Shown here: piece by piece, positions 1 through 7,617 of the stretch
How positions within the stretch are numbered: position 1 is the first letter of the stretch
How the letters are laid out: each line of letters begins with the position of its first letter
Assembly: GCA_032353305.1 (NCBI GenBank)
Contig: JAUCNG010419910.1
Span: forward strand, 1-10,116
DNA from: Cephalothrix spiralis
Taxonomy: Eukaryota; Nemertea; Palaeonemertea; Archinemertea; Cephalotrichidae
DNA: 10,116 nucleotides
Reading direction: 5' to 3'
Program-made: the position numbers and the translations under genes
The notes under the pieces: generated by a model
What the model saw: the letters and a program-made list of their open reading frames with translations, nothing else
The model's database searches: none
What the model was told of the DNA's origin: nothing

Positions 1-650
1 GAACCAAGTATCAAGAACACCATTTTCTAACTACGTGCAAAAAAATCAATTCATTATCTCGGATATTTTTGAAGATACAACCTTCTAAACAGCGGGAAAG
101 ATTTAAGGGCCCACCCGATATATATAGCTCTGCAGTACAGAAAAATGAATGATTTAGACCAATTTTATCCTAATTAAAGAATATGATATTTACACTACAG
201 ACTATAGGTTATAGGTAGGCGCATTTGTATAGGGTTTAAAACTTATTCTGCGAGGGGTGAAAGTTCACTATATTTTTTAAAATGAAGCACAACAGTAATG
301 AGGTACACTAGGGTAATGGTCCGTGAGTTGTTGATGAATTTTTAGAGACTTGGAGAATAATTCCCTTTTTGCCAACTTCTGCCGGTTGAATTATGTTAAC
401 AAAAAAATTAGTGACGCTTTAGCGGTTACTTAATTTCTGTTGCTAATCTTATATAATTGTTGATGGGCTGCCATGTGCCGACTGTGCCGTGTCATTTCAT
501 TAGAAAAAATAATTTTGTGTATTGAGATAATCTGATATTTAATTCAATTAAAATGTATTTTATTTCATGTTTTGAATTGAATTTTTAAATTCATAAAAAA
601 TGGACGTCATACATAGTGGTGAAGTTTCAGGCTATCCCCTTCAGCCGCTT
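1..650. other. AT-rich non-coding stretch
   Basis: I see no gene, RNA or clear repeat here. All frames are broken by frequent stops. The only notable items are T-, A- and AT-runs, for example around 540-600, and a TATATATAG string near 118-126. That string is not informative in DNA of this composition. The stretch is consistent with intergenic or intronic animal DNA. Confidence 0.6.
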
Positions 651-791
651 TTAATTCAAAATGCCTCTGCCCTTAGGCCCCACCTGGAATCCCTTCTTCA
701 AAGTGGCGTCCAGTTCGTAAAAGTAGTTCGCAAAAATATATTCGTTAAGCAATGCCTGTAGGCTGTAGCCATTTTGAATTTCGACAATAAC
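651..791 (-). other. unrecognised 46-codon open stretch, possible exon or element fragment
   Basis: The minus strand is open from just after a TAA at 792-794 to a TAA at 651-653. The last ten residues before the stop are VGPKGRGILN, and a more central part reads LLNEYIFANYFYELD. The composition looks protein-like, with alternating aromatic and acidic residues and then a K/G-rich end, and the stretch is richer in G+C than its surroundings. There is no in-frame ATG. I do not recognise a family. A 46-codon open stretch is not rare by chance, and the inverted repeat over the same interval argues for a small transposable element instead. Treat this as a weak candidate for a terminal exon or an element-encoded remnant. 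Confidence 0.15.
653..780. repeat. small inverted-repeat element, about 128 bp
   Basis: A perfect 11-bp inverted repeat bounds this stretch: AATTCAAAATG at 653-663 and its reverse complement at 770-780. Similarity continues inward for about 15 further bases at roughly 70%, both arms reaching a TAGGC/CAGGC-like end with small gaps. The interior is clearly richer in G+C than the flanks. Inverted ends around a compact interior suggest a foldback or MITE-like insertion. No target-site duplication is visible just outside, so family and mechanism are unassigned. The same interval also carries an open frame on the minus strand (651-791), which is a competing explanation for the base composition. Confidence 0.35.
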
Positions 792-1440
792 TTAGCCACG
801 CGATGAGGATGCATATGAACCTGAGATCTGAGGTGTTATTAGTATACAATTAAATATTATTCGTTATTTGAGATAATTTGTCATAGCTCAAGGGACTTAG
901 TCCTGGCGATTTCGTCTTGCCGATGTCTTATGATCGCTTATGTTTGGTGGGAAAATGACACCGATTGCAGTTATATAGGATAATAGATGGTTTTATAGAG
1001 GCAGATTGAAACCTGTTTAAATTGTAATTAGATTATTTTCATTTCAATTATTTCTAATCAAGCAATTGGTCATTTAACACTACCCCGATTTTCTGGGGTC
1101 TATATCGCATTTCGTACAAAAGGAGGCTGTGTTTTGGACAAATAGATGGCTTCCGGGTACTTTTATAAACGCATGTCGTGATGGACTCGTGGTATAAAAA
1201 TATTATTATATTATTTTTAATTGAAATTTGCTCTTACTGATAAACCTTTATGATTCAACAATAAAGTGCATGTGATTACATGTAATCAATCAACGAGGTC
1301 ATCAACCTTTTTGACGTTGAAAACATTTTGTAATTCTTCTAGTATCTCCAGGCTTATCCATTGTTAGGTTTAATAGCTTATGCCTATTGCATGACGGTAC
1401 CATATTAAGGTTGGCTTTCCTTGATATTCTTAGGCGTTAA
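792..1440. other. AT-rich non-coding stretch
   Basis: No gene is visible. The stretch contains a short hairpin near 1082-1100 (ACCCC and GGGGT around an 8-base loop) and the palindrome listed separately at 1273-1288. Otherwise it is plain AT-rich sequence with stops in all frames. Part of 1260-1470 may belong to the 3' body of the tRNA-like element at 1474-1540, since that element reads leftward, but I cannot place its end. Confidence 0.55.
1273..1288. repeat. perfect 16-bp palindrome
   Basis: TGATTACATGTAATCA is its own reverse complement. Each half holds an ATTA/TAAT core, so it could bind a homeodomain-type dimer, but that is inference. It may equally be a chance palindrome in AT-rich DNA. 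No promoter or gene lies next to it. Confidence 0.5.
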
Positions 1441-1473
1441 AACGGTTTTAAAAACGTGGAGGAACTCCTTATT

Positions 1474-1540
1474 GTCTCTGCCAGGATTCGAACCTATCGC
1501 CTCCGGCAACGCGCAACCATTGCCGTTATGCCGCCACTAC
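1474..1540 (-). mobile_element. tRNA-derived SINE head or decayed tRNA
   Basis: Read on the minus strand, this carries a perfect RNA polymerase III B box, GGTTCGAATCC (plus coordinates 1484-1494), placed where a T arm should be. The T stem is 4 of 5 paired if one wobble is allowed. Upstream, TGGC at the start and GGAGGCGATA just before the T arm recall class II (Leu/Ser-type) tRNAs, and CGGCAA/TTGCCG (1520-1525 and 1504-1509) form a 6-bp stem in the anticodon region around an over-long 10-base loop. The 3' side, CAGAGAC, finds no matching 5' acceptor strand, the A box is poor, and no normal anticodon loop forms. A functional tRNA is therefore unlikely. A tRNA-derived SINE head reading leftward, or a tRNA pseudogene, fits better. 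The 3' end of the element is not identifiable. Confidence 0.6.
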
Positions 1541-1658
1541 TTTCAAATGTTAAATTATCTGGTAACAACATAATTGAGAAATCGACCTTTTTATAAATCT
1601 TCAAGTTATATACTCTGAACTTTGATTTTTTTACCAAAATTTTTTACCAGATCTGTAA

Positions 1659-1792
1659 GATTTCCCGGATTTCTCTGATTTCCCCGGATTTCCTCGGATT
1701 TTTCTGGATTTCCCGGATTTCTCATGATCTCCACGTATTTTTTTAGGATTTTCTGAAAATTCTCTGGATTTCCCCTGATTTCTCCGGATTAT
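1659..1792. repeat. degenerate 9-10 bp minisatellite
   Basis: About 13 to 14 diverged copies of a GATTTCYCCG-like unit run head to tail, mostly 9 or 10 bases apart, with a spoiled middle around 1730-1760. One strand is almost entirely pyrimidine apart from the GA of each unit. A separate small duplication of TTTTTTACCA lies just to the left (about 1628-1650). The divergence between units suggests an old array. Confidence 0.85.
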
Positions 1793-1821
1793 GAACAAAG
1801 TGTACTAAGATTTCGAGGTGT

Positions 1822-1830
1822 CCCCCCCCC
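1822..1830. repeat. C9 homopolymer
   Basis: A run of nine C sits in otherwise AT-rich DNA and is followed by another CCCC at 1835-1838. It has no evident function. Assembly or sequencing length error is possible here. Confidence 0.7.
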
Positions 1831-2079
1831 TCGACCCCGTCATCGGTGTCGTAATATTTATCCATGAACACTCTCTGTTCCCGTCGCTTTTTATCCGTAT
1901 CAAAGAATAATTGACTTATCTATACGGCTGAATCTGCAGCTTGAAGGCTGAAAATTTGTGGTAATCTTAGATTTGATTACTTGAATACATCTTAGATAAC
2001 CGTATTTTGACATCATCACATGCACGAGTTGCGTTTTGGAAAACCCTTGAGGTAAGTTTTGATAACCAACCATGCCCGA

Positions 2080-2420
2080 TAGGGTATTCGGTATTATACC
2101 AAAAAAGTAGATTTGCATCTTTGGTTTTCCAAGTCGGTTACGCCACAGTTGTTGGCATGTGCTCATATTGCAGCCAGAGGCTCTGCTGAAGGGGCACGAT
2201 GCTTGCACCCTTTTTTGTGATCCTTATCAATTTGGGTTATATTTTTTTTACCATGCAATTTAACATTCCCTGCTTCCTGTCCTCGGGGTTATGCAGTTCT
2301 TTTTATCGCTCTTGGATGTCTTTGATGAAATTGCGCCGCGTTTGTTCATATCACCTGCATTCTCTGATGCTCCGTTTACGGGGTCCTTAACCTCCTCTAC
2401 ATGGTAATCAACCCAGCTTC
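2080..2420. other. GC-richer island with unassigned open frames
   Basis: This is the longest segment with base composition unlike its surroundings; 2131-2190 is about half G+C. On the minus strand one frame is open for 52 codons (2418 to the TAA at 2260-2262) and is hydrophilic: it starts SWVDYHVEEVKDPVNG and contains SSKTSKSDKK. A second minus frame is open for 41 codons (2288 to the TGA at 2163-2165), is also lysine-rich (NVKLHGKKNITQIDKDHKKG), and overlaps the end of the first. Together they could be one old coding segment broken by a frameshift, or two exons. However, the plus strand is also open (2083-2220, 45 codons), and a TGA sits directly upstream of the minus frame. I recognise no family. 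It may be a decayed exon, a pseudogene or a transposon fragment. Confidence 0.3.
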
Positions 2421-4450
2421 ATTTTTTGAAGAAAATTTTAAATTATAAATAAGTATATTCTTTTTCTTTTACAAAACTCCCAATTTAGATCAATTTTTAC
2501 GAATTTACACGCTGGGAATAAGAAAAGGTTCCGTTATGAAAATGATTGGCGTTGATATAGACAACGTGTGTTAATTTGTTAACTGTAAGGAGGGTCCTCC
2601 AAACATTATTTAATGAACATAAGTATATAACTGTTTTATTGATTATTGACACCACGCTGCGCAATTCTTCTTTGCGTTCTTTTAAAACATCTGCATGAAG
2701 AAGACTCATGCTAAAGATGTTTTTAATATGATTTGAAGAAGTAAATTTGTTCCCGCATGTGCCATAAATTAGAAGCAATTTGCCTCTCTGTGATGGCATG
2801 TGGACCCTTGAAAATATAATGGTTCGACAGGCTTTATTCAATATGAAGTAATTTTTAATTGTCCATAATATCCTCTAAACGTTTCATATTAATTAGTTGA
2901 TATGAAATTTTCAACTAAATCTTCTTTGTTTTCATAGATTCTTTATAGAGATTACCAAAGCGTTCGATACTATTAGTCAATCCATAAATCTGCTGCTGGA
3001 ACTTCAATGTTATATGTTGTACTGTTCTAAGATTAGTACATTATTTGATTCAGATAGATTAGGATAGCTATATATACGAGTTTAGTAAATTGGAAAAAAA
3101 TGCCGAAGAAATATTAATAAGGTGTTAAATCAGGAGATTCTTAAATCCATTTGATCGCGCGTGTTTAACTTATTCGTTCTCTGAAAGTAATCTGTTGTTT
3201 TTTCAAATTCTTAAAATAGAACTCTCTTCCGTTTCGATTATTTTCTTTTCCAAAAGGGGTTATTTTGATTATTCGATTTGCATTCAGTAAAAAAAGCTTG
3301 AATCACGCGTCAAATAAAATCCAATTGACTTATTCATCGCGTTCAGCTTTTTTACAATATTGACCGTCGCTGAACATTATGGCGTCTGTATTTTACACCA
3401 CACTGTCCTGCCGTGAAAGTTAATATGTAAGGATAAAGTAACTTGGTGATCATTGTCTTATTTACAATAAGATTGTCTTCACTTGTCATCTTATCGGATG
3501 TAAGTGAGGTTTCGCGCCTGCCCACGCTAATCCCTTAATTTTCGTTGTATTTCTATTTCTTTGTCCTTATCAATCAATGTTTTTAATCATCTATTCTAAA
3601 AATCAGTGCTCTTCAATAAAGTATCATGCAGTTTTATTGTCTTCTTTATAATTAATGAACTAGGAATAAAAAACATTTAGAATGCATAGAAATATGTCAC
3701 CTGCTCTAAATATAGACCATTATTTGTTTAACCACACTGTTTTTACCCCTTTATTTACACTTTATTTATTGTGTATTTTTGTATTTTAAATGAGCAATTG
3801 AATTAAACTTAATTTATTATTAATAAGGACGTTGGTACTGAAAGTCGCAAATCTTAATTTTGCAGTTACGTGATTTGAAATTTCTAAAGCAACAGGTTGA
3901 GATGATAGTTAATGATTAGGAATTAATTGATTCGATTGTAATTATTTTTGTTTGCATTTCACCGTCAATGAGTTAAGAGTTTGACCCCCTCCCAATCGAT
4001 CCCCCTGTACCAGACTGTTGTGCATTTTTAAATGCCGACATAAATATGTGATGGTGATCTGCTCATTCTTTCATTCTTTTGTAAATAAAAGGACCCTTAA
4101 AGGTAAAGCCAGCTGCATATGTTTAATATGGATAATATGATCTCTTTTTTAATCCGTTTAATCAACTTAAAGTGTCCTTCATTTCACCTATATGTTGTTT
4201 TTTAAGCAAAGAAGTGTCGCGTGGCATTTGAGCATTGTCCATCTACTGCCCAGCTTGTCCAAATATGAAATTCTATCCCGGGGACTTCACCTGTTTTAAA
4301 ATTGAAGGGGGTAACTAAACCCAAATTTAATGGACATAAGATGCCATTTCATCGCGTCAAAGGGCTATTTAATATTTCTGAAAGAGGCAAAAAATAAGTA
4401 CAGTTTTCCAAAACTTCCGGTGTTTTTTTGTAGTCACTTAGTTCATATCT
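2421..4450. other. AT-rich non-coding stretch with small hairpins
   Basis: I see no supportable gene in these two kilobases. The longest open stretch in the window lies here (2497-2841, minus, 114 codons), but its first codon is TTG and it resembles nothing I know. Small stem-loops occur: TCTTATT/AATAAGA with a 3-base loop at 3456-3472, and a 9-bp interrupted stem at 3480-3506. A longer gapped inverted repeat at 3287-3355 is listed separately. The rest is AT-rich sequence with frequent stops. Confidence 0.55.
3287..3355. repeat. gapped inverted repeat
   Basis: The left arm at 3287-3309 (GTAAAAAA, then AGCTTGAA, then CGCG) matches the reverse complement of the right arm at 3338-3355 over 18 bases if three small gaps are allowed. 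About 28 bases separate the arms. It could be a decayed foldback element. The poly-A part contributes little, so the meaningful match is the GCT-GAA-CGCG portion. Confidence 0.35.
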
Positions 4451-4462
4451 ATCGAAATTGCC

Positions 4463-4508
4463 GGGCCCTTCATATATATTGGGTACTTTCAAATATATCG
4501 AAGGGCCC
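4463..4508. repeat. inverted repeat with GGGCCCTTC arms
   Basis: GGGCCCTTCATATAT at 4463-4477 and its reverse complement with one extra base at 4493-4508 form a 15-bp stem around a 15-base loop. Because GGGCCC is itself a palindrome, GGGCCCTTCAT also occurs as a direct repeat at 4463 and 4503. The GC-rich arms stand out from AT-rich flanks. This may be a small foldback insertion or a structured element; function unknown. Confidence 0.6.
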
Positions 4509-4651
4509 TTCATTTTGGTTGGTTTTTAAAATCATAAAGTGATCTGGTTTTTTTACAAACTCTCAAAAACTTTGCACTTGGTAGAAGTGGCTTTCAAAAT
4601 CATTCTATTAATCAGGCCCTGCATGTTCCTTAATATTTAAAAAACTTATAT

Positions 4652-4680
4652 TTTATTTATTTATTTATTTGAACTTTATT
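4652..4680 (-). mobile_element. possible retroposon 3' end: AATAAA plus (AAAT)n tail
   Basis: Read on the minus strand, a polyadenylation signal AATAAA (plus 4675-4680) is followed within a few bases by four to five AAAT units ending near 4652. LINE, SINE and processed-transcript insertions often end this way. The body would lie to the right, from about 4680 up to perhaps 4925, where the minus strand is stop-free for 88 codons from a TTG but shows no reverse transcriptase or other motif I recognise. No target-site duplication was identified. The alternative is a simple TTTA microsatellite next to a chance AATAAA. Confidence 0.35.
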
Positions 4681-4754
4681 GATGTTGATTCGATTTACAA
4701 AAAAGTGCAAGCACTTATCTATCTCGAATAAAAATATGTGCACTGATGATATCA

Positions 4755-4785
4755 ATGGATCCCATCCATTCTTGAATGGATCCAT
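4755..4785. repeat. nested palindrome with ATGGATCC arms
   Basis: ATGGATCC (4755-4762) and GGATCCAT (4778-4785) form a perfect 8-bp stem. Nested inside and overlapping it, ATCCATTC (4764-4771) and GAATGGAT (4774-4781) pair across two bases. The 12-mer ATCCATTCTTGA is also repeated directly at 4764 and 4786. The structure looks like a short sequence duplicated in both orientations. Function unknown. Confidence 0.6.
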
Positions 4786-5719
4786 ATCCATTCTTGATGA
4801 TATGATAGAAGAAGACAAACTGATCATACTGTTAACTTTAAAAAGATAAACAAAAAATGAAATAACAAAATAGAGCTTTTTATTTCTCGGCCCTTTGAAA
4901 TTTTGAAGTTGTGAGCCTATCAAACGGCATATATATAAGTATTTACTTAAATACCCTTAGCCTACCTTTTTTTGAGCACTGAGTACATAATATCTGACCA
5001 TGATTTATTTTTGATCTGACACTGAGATTTAAATATGATCATTTTTACATCAAAAAGTACATTGATTATTTCGAAATTTATCATGGCGACTGTTCAGTTC
5101 CATGCAGCTGGAATTTATAATTTGAAATAAATAAGGCAATAGTGAACTTATATTTTTATGACAAAATGATGAACTAAATTGGACCTTGTCCATCATGGTC
5201 CAGCCGTCAATATTGACCATACCAGGATTCATACCGGCTGACCCCAGACTTTTACAACCAGCAGGTTTATTGAGTTTATTTTGTTTATTTTATTTAAATT
5301 ATATCATCCATTTGTTCAATGTTGCATTTGACAAATGATTTTATAGATCTTTGTGGTTATAGAAGTTTGACTCTAGAGTTAACTTTGACATAATCTCCAT
5401 CATTGAAGTTTTAAAGCCTGACATCTGTAGTCAACTTGAAACTTTTTCTCTCTCGAAAATCTTTATGAAAATTGGTTCTAGATATCGATACCAGAAAGAG
5501 GAACGACTTTTTAGTCTATTTTGTTCGGTAAGCCAAATAAGCCTACTAGCATTTAGGCAGCTCAAAATCTTGCTTCTTCGTAGTCGATCTGTTGAATATA
5601 AAAAAAAATATCGGAGCCCGGACCAGTATTGTTATGGTACCGGTCCCAACAAGTATTATTTGACTTCAAAGTACAAATACTCTCGAAATTTACTCATTAG
5701 TGTCCAGGATTGGTAATCT
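4786..5719. other. AT-rich non-coding stretch
   Basis: No gene is supportable. There is a T-rich run of TTTATT-like units at 5265-5297 and a TCAATATTGA palindrome near 5208-5217. Two ATG-initiated open stretches (5050-5232 minus, 60 codons; 5465-5716 plus, 83 codons) have lysine-, serine- or aromatic-rich translations typical of AT-rich noise and no motif. The second crosses an A8 run. A sequence near 5222-5232 is two mismatches from a pol III B box on the minus strand, but nothing tRNA-like surrounds it. Confidence 0.5.
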
Positions 5720-5745
5720 CCAGAATTCTGGAAGATTTCTGGAGT
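5717..5745. repeat. palindrome centred on CCAGAATTCTGG
   Basis: A perfect 12-bp palindrome lies at 5720-5731. It is flanked by ATCT and AAGAT, which extend the pairing with one extra base. A second TTCTGGAG copy follows at 5737-5744. It is the first of three foldback structures within about 270 bases. Confidence 0.55.
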
Positions 5746-5830
5746 CAAATATTTTGGATGATACGTTCGAAGGTCTCTGAAATTATTTTTATCGTCGTTC
5801 TCGTTTCGCTCGCTTGTTTAAAAATACATA

Positions 5831-5885
5831 TCTAAACAAAAGGCGGTTACCGGAACTTCCTGTAACCATGCACCTTTTGTTTAGA
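5831..5885. repeat. strong 55-nt hairpin or foldback
   Basis: The outer stem is 13 perfect base pairs (TCTAAACAAAAGG at 5831-5843 with its complement at 5873-5885). It is followed by one unpaired base on the left and five on the right, then a 6-bp GGTTAC/GTAACC stem (5845-5850 and 5862-5867), one mismatch, and a GGAA/TTCC apex around a single base. Almost the whole unit is self-complementary. The outer match stops abruptly at both sides. A tiny foldback element or a cruciform-forming site are the obvious readings. The apex loop is too tight and the stem too short for an ordinary animal microRNA precursor. Confidence 0.7.
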
Positions 5886-5931
5886 GGAACTGATCATTTT
5901 AACCTTGGTGGAAACACGTTGAAAATATATG

Positions 5932-5988
5932 ACATGGCAAAAAAACGGGGATTATCATTATTACTTCGTGTAATTTTTCATGCCATGT
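5932..5988. repeat. inverted repeat ACATGGCA...TGCCATGT
   Basis: An 8-bp perfect inverted repeat (5932-5939 and 5981-5988) continues inward as A-run against T-run with a small slip. Forty-one bases separate the arms. It lies 47 bases from the hairpin at 5831-5885, so the two may belong to one nested or composite foldback region. Confidence 0.4.
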
Positions 5989-5989
5989 A

Positions 5990-7131
5990 ACCATTAAACA
6001 TTTTATTATTATCGTGCATTATTAGCATGAAATTATGTTGATTTTGGCCTTAAGGTGCAATTGTATTTGTTTCTTACGCTAAGGTAGGGATGCGTTCTTT
6101 AGCATATTGTTATAAGGAATTATTAATTGCAATGCGAAAAATCAAAGAAGTGGAAAATTGACGATTAGGTGTCAAACTTCGATACAATGACTTTATAAAT
6201 GGTGAGAAATTTTTTCATCACCTTAAGTGGCAGTACCAGCATCATGTAGCTGCAACCGCAATTTTACCGCAAAAATATTAGTGGCATCGCTCGTGCACTG
6301 TTTAAGTGCGAATTTTGGATAAGTTTCTATGCTTCAATAAACATTATGATGCCAGATCTTTGACAATCTTTCAGATAAATTATTTCAATTGCTGTAACTG
6401 GTCGGCCTGGTAACAAATCCCGATTTTACTCCCAGAATTCTTAGTAGCATGGTCACGTGTTTTTGTAAGATACAATTTTTAGGGATTAGAATCCCAATTC
6501 CGCTTTTTTGACGCCTCAAGGCAGAAGTTGTCATTAAAAGTGCAGAATTGTAAATAAAATTCCTGAATGATTAAAGGATTATAACAATAATGTCCCTAGT
6601 CTGTCTACCAGTGAGCCAGTGAGTGAGCATCAGTCTTTTCGCTACGCTCGGCAATTGAATACTTAAGATGATTAATTAAAGATCCATTGAATGACGTCAT
6701 TTTATTCGAGTCATTTTCAACAAGAGCCCTCATAAAAAGTGTCTTCAAATTTTAAAATGATTTATTTCTATGGATCTGCAATTTCCTGTTGGGATGCAAC
6801 CGCAGCCTTATTTACAATATCTCATTTATTGATATATTTGATATCAAAACAATATTTTGAGTATCAAAACATTGCTCCATTGATCCAAGTTCCTTGGATA
6901 CAGCGGTTTCTAATGAAAACATTTTGGTCATGAAAATTCAATTTCCATATTAATTGTCATAAGGCACAAATTATATGTTTGTCCATCTCTTCAAATAGTT
7001 TGTTTTATCAATTAGTTTAGTTTACTTGAATTTAAATTGAATTTGTCTTGCGTGATATAACCTAACAATTAGCCTTACGACTATAATTTTGGCAAATGTA
7101 ATTTCATCGCTCCGACCAGCAAGTGCTTTGA
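5990..7131. other. AT-rich non-coding stretch
   Basis: No gene is visible. Small features are a GCACT/AGTGC stem-loop near 6295-6309, an imperfect GTGAG-rich repeat near 6611-6630, a TTTGATATCAAA palindrome at 6837-6848, and a 7-bp ATCCAAG/CTTGGAT stem with a 3-base loop at 6883-6899. The CRE octamer at 6692-6699 is listed separately. One open stretch at 6739-6933 starts with GTG and resembles no protein I know. Confidence 0.5.
6692..6699. promoter_or_regulatory. perfect CRE octamer TGACGTCA
   Basis: The full palindromic cAMP-response element lies inside ATGACGTCAT, a 10-bp palindrome, with a GAGTCAT AP-1-like half-site 9 bases downstream. This is the canonical CREB/ATF binding sequence in animals. 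No TATA box, initiator or gene start is evident nearby, so a regulatory role is inference only. An 8-mer can also occur by chance in a 10-kb window, with low but real probability. Confidence 0.3.
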
Positions 7132-7290
7132 GATTGTTGCTGTTTCGGATATACCATGTATACCTGTCGAGTATCTTTAACTAGAGGCGTTATCTATCAT
7201 CTTATAGGAGACGTGCAGTATTGTTCTGGGGTCTCGGTCCGTTTACAAGACCCTATGGTCAGGGACTTGACAACCAGGAATAAATTCTAA
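7132..7290 (+). other. unrecognised 52-codon open stretch, possible exon fragment
   Basis: The plus strand is open from just after a TGA at 7129-7131 to a TAA at 7288-7290. An ATG at 7156-7158 would give 44 residues beginning MYTCRVSLTRG and ending VRDLTTRNKF. The part from about 7190 to 7280 is richer in G+C than its neighbours and has a balanced residue composition. A pyrimidine-leaning stretch ending in TTATAG at about 7208 could serve as a splice acceptor, so the coding part might start there. I recognise no family. It could equally be a fragment of a dispersed repeat. Confidence 0.15.
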
Positions 7291-7617
7291 GAATCATGAA
7301 ACTTTTGATAAAATTCAAATCGGCTTAAAAATATCAATATTAGGGTCATTAAACTTTTTGAGAAAAATGTTGAATCTTTTAGTAGCAATAAAAAGATTTG
7401 TCAAATAAAGGAATATTTTTTTCTTTTTTAGACAAAATCTTGTTTTTCCAAGTACATTTCTTCAATATGCGCCTGCAGCCGGTCAGTGTTAGTAAATAAG
7501 GGGTAATGAATCATAAAAAATAACATTTGCCCCTTGGGTTATACCCATTTTCTTGTAAAATGTCCCCTTTGAGCGAACCCCAAAAAGTATTAGCTAAATA
7601 TTGTTATTTATAGTTCT

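Noticed and set aside
118-126. TATA box
   Set aside because: TATATATAG strings recur many times in this AT-rich window, and no gene start follows.
1474-1540. Functional tRNA gene
   Set aside because: There is no acceptor-stem pairing, no proper anticodon loop and a poor A box; only the T arm is convincing.
1900-2208. 102-codon minus frame containing LPQGF (plus 2041-2055), reminiscent of a reverse transcriptase motif
   Set aside because: The residues after LPQGF do not fit the motif, no YxDD box follows at the expected distance, the frame starts with GTG, and nothing else retroelement-like is adjacent. A five-residue match is chance.
2497-2841. Longest open stretch in the window, 114 codons, minus strand
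   Set aside because: Its first codon is TTG and the first in-frame ATG comes 14 codons in. Composition is that of the background, no motif is recognisable, and a run of this length is expected at about the level of chance in 10 kb of AT-rich DNA.
4330-4542. 70-codon plus frame starting with ATG
   Set aside because: It runs straight through the inverted repeat at 4463-4508, has no motif, and is of chance length.
4657-4923. 88-codon minus frame as a protein gene
   Set aside because: It starts with TTG, runs through a nested palindrome and into the (AAAT)n tail, and shows no domain.
5222-5232. Second pol III B box on the minus strand
   Set aside because: GGTATGAATCC differs from the consensus at two key positions, and no A box or tRNA-like fold surrounds it.
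5465-5716. 83-codon plus frame starting with ATG
   Set aside because: It is rich in Lys, Arg, Tyr and Ser, crosses an A8 run, and has no recognisable motif; typical of AT-rich noise.
5831-5885. MicroRNA precursor
   Set aside because: The stem is too short, the apex loop is too small, and there is a five-base one-sided bulge; a foldback element fits better.
6739-6933. 64-codon plus frame
   Set aside because: It starts with GTG, has background composition and shows no motif.
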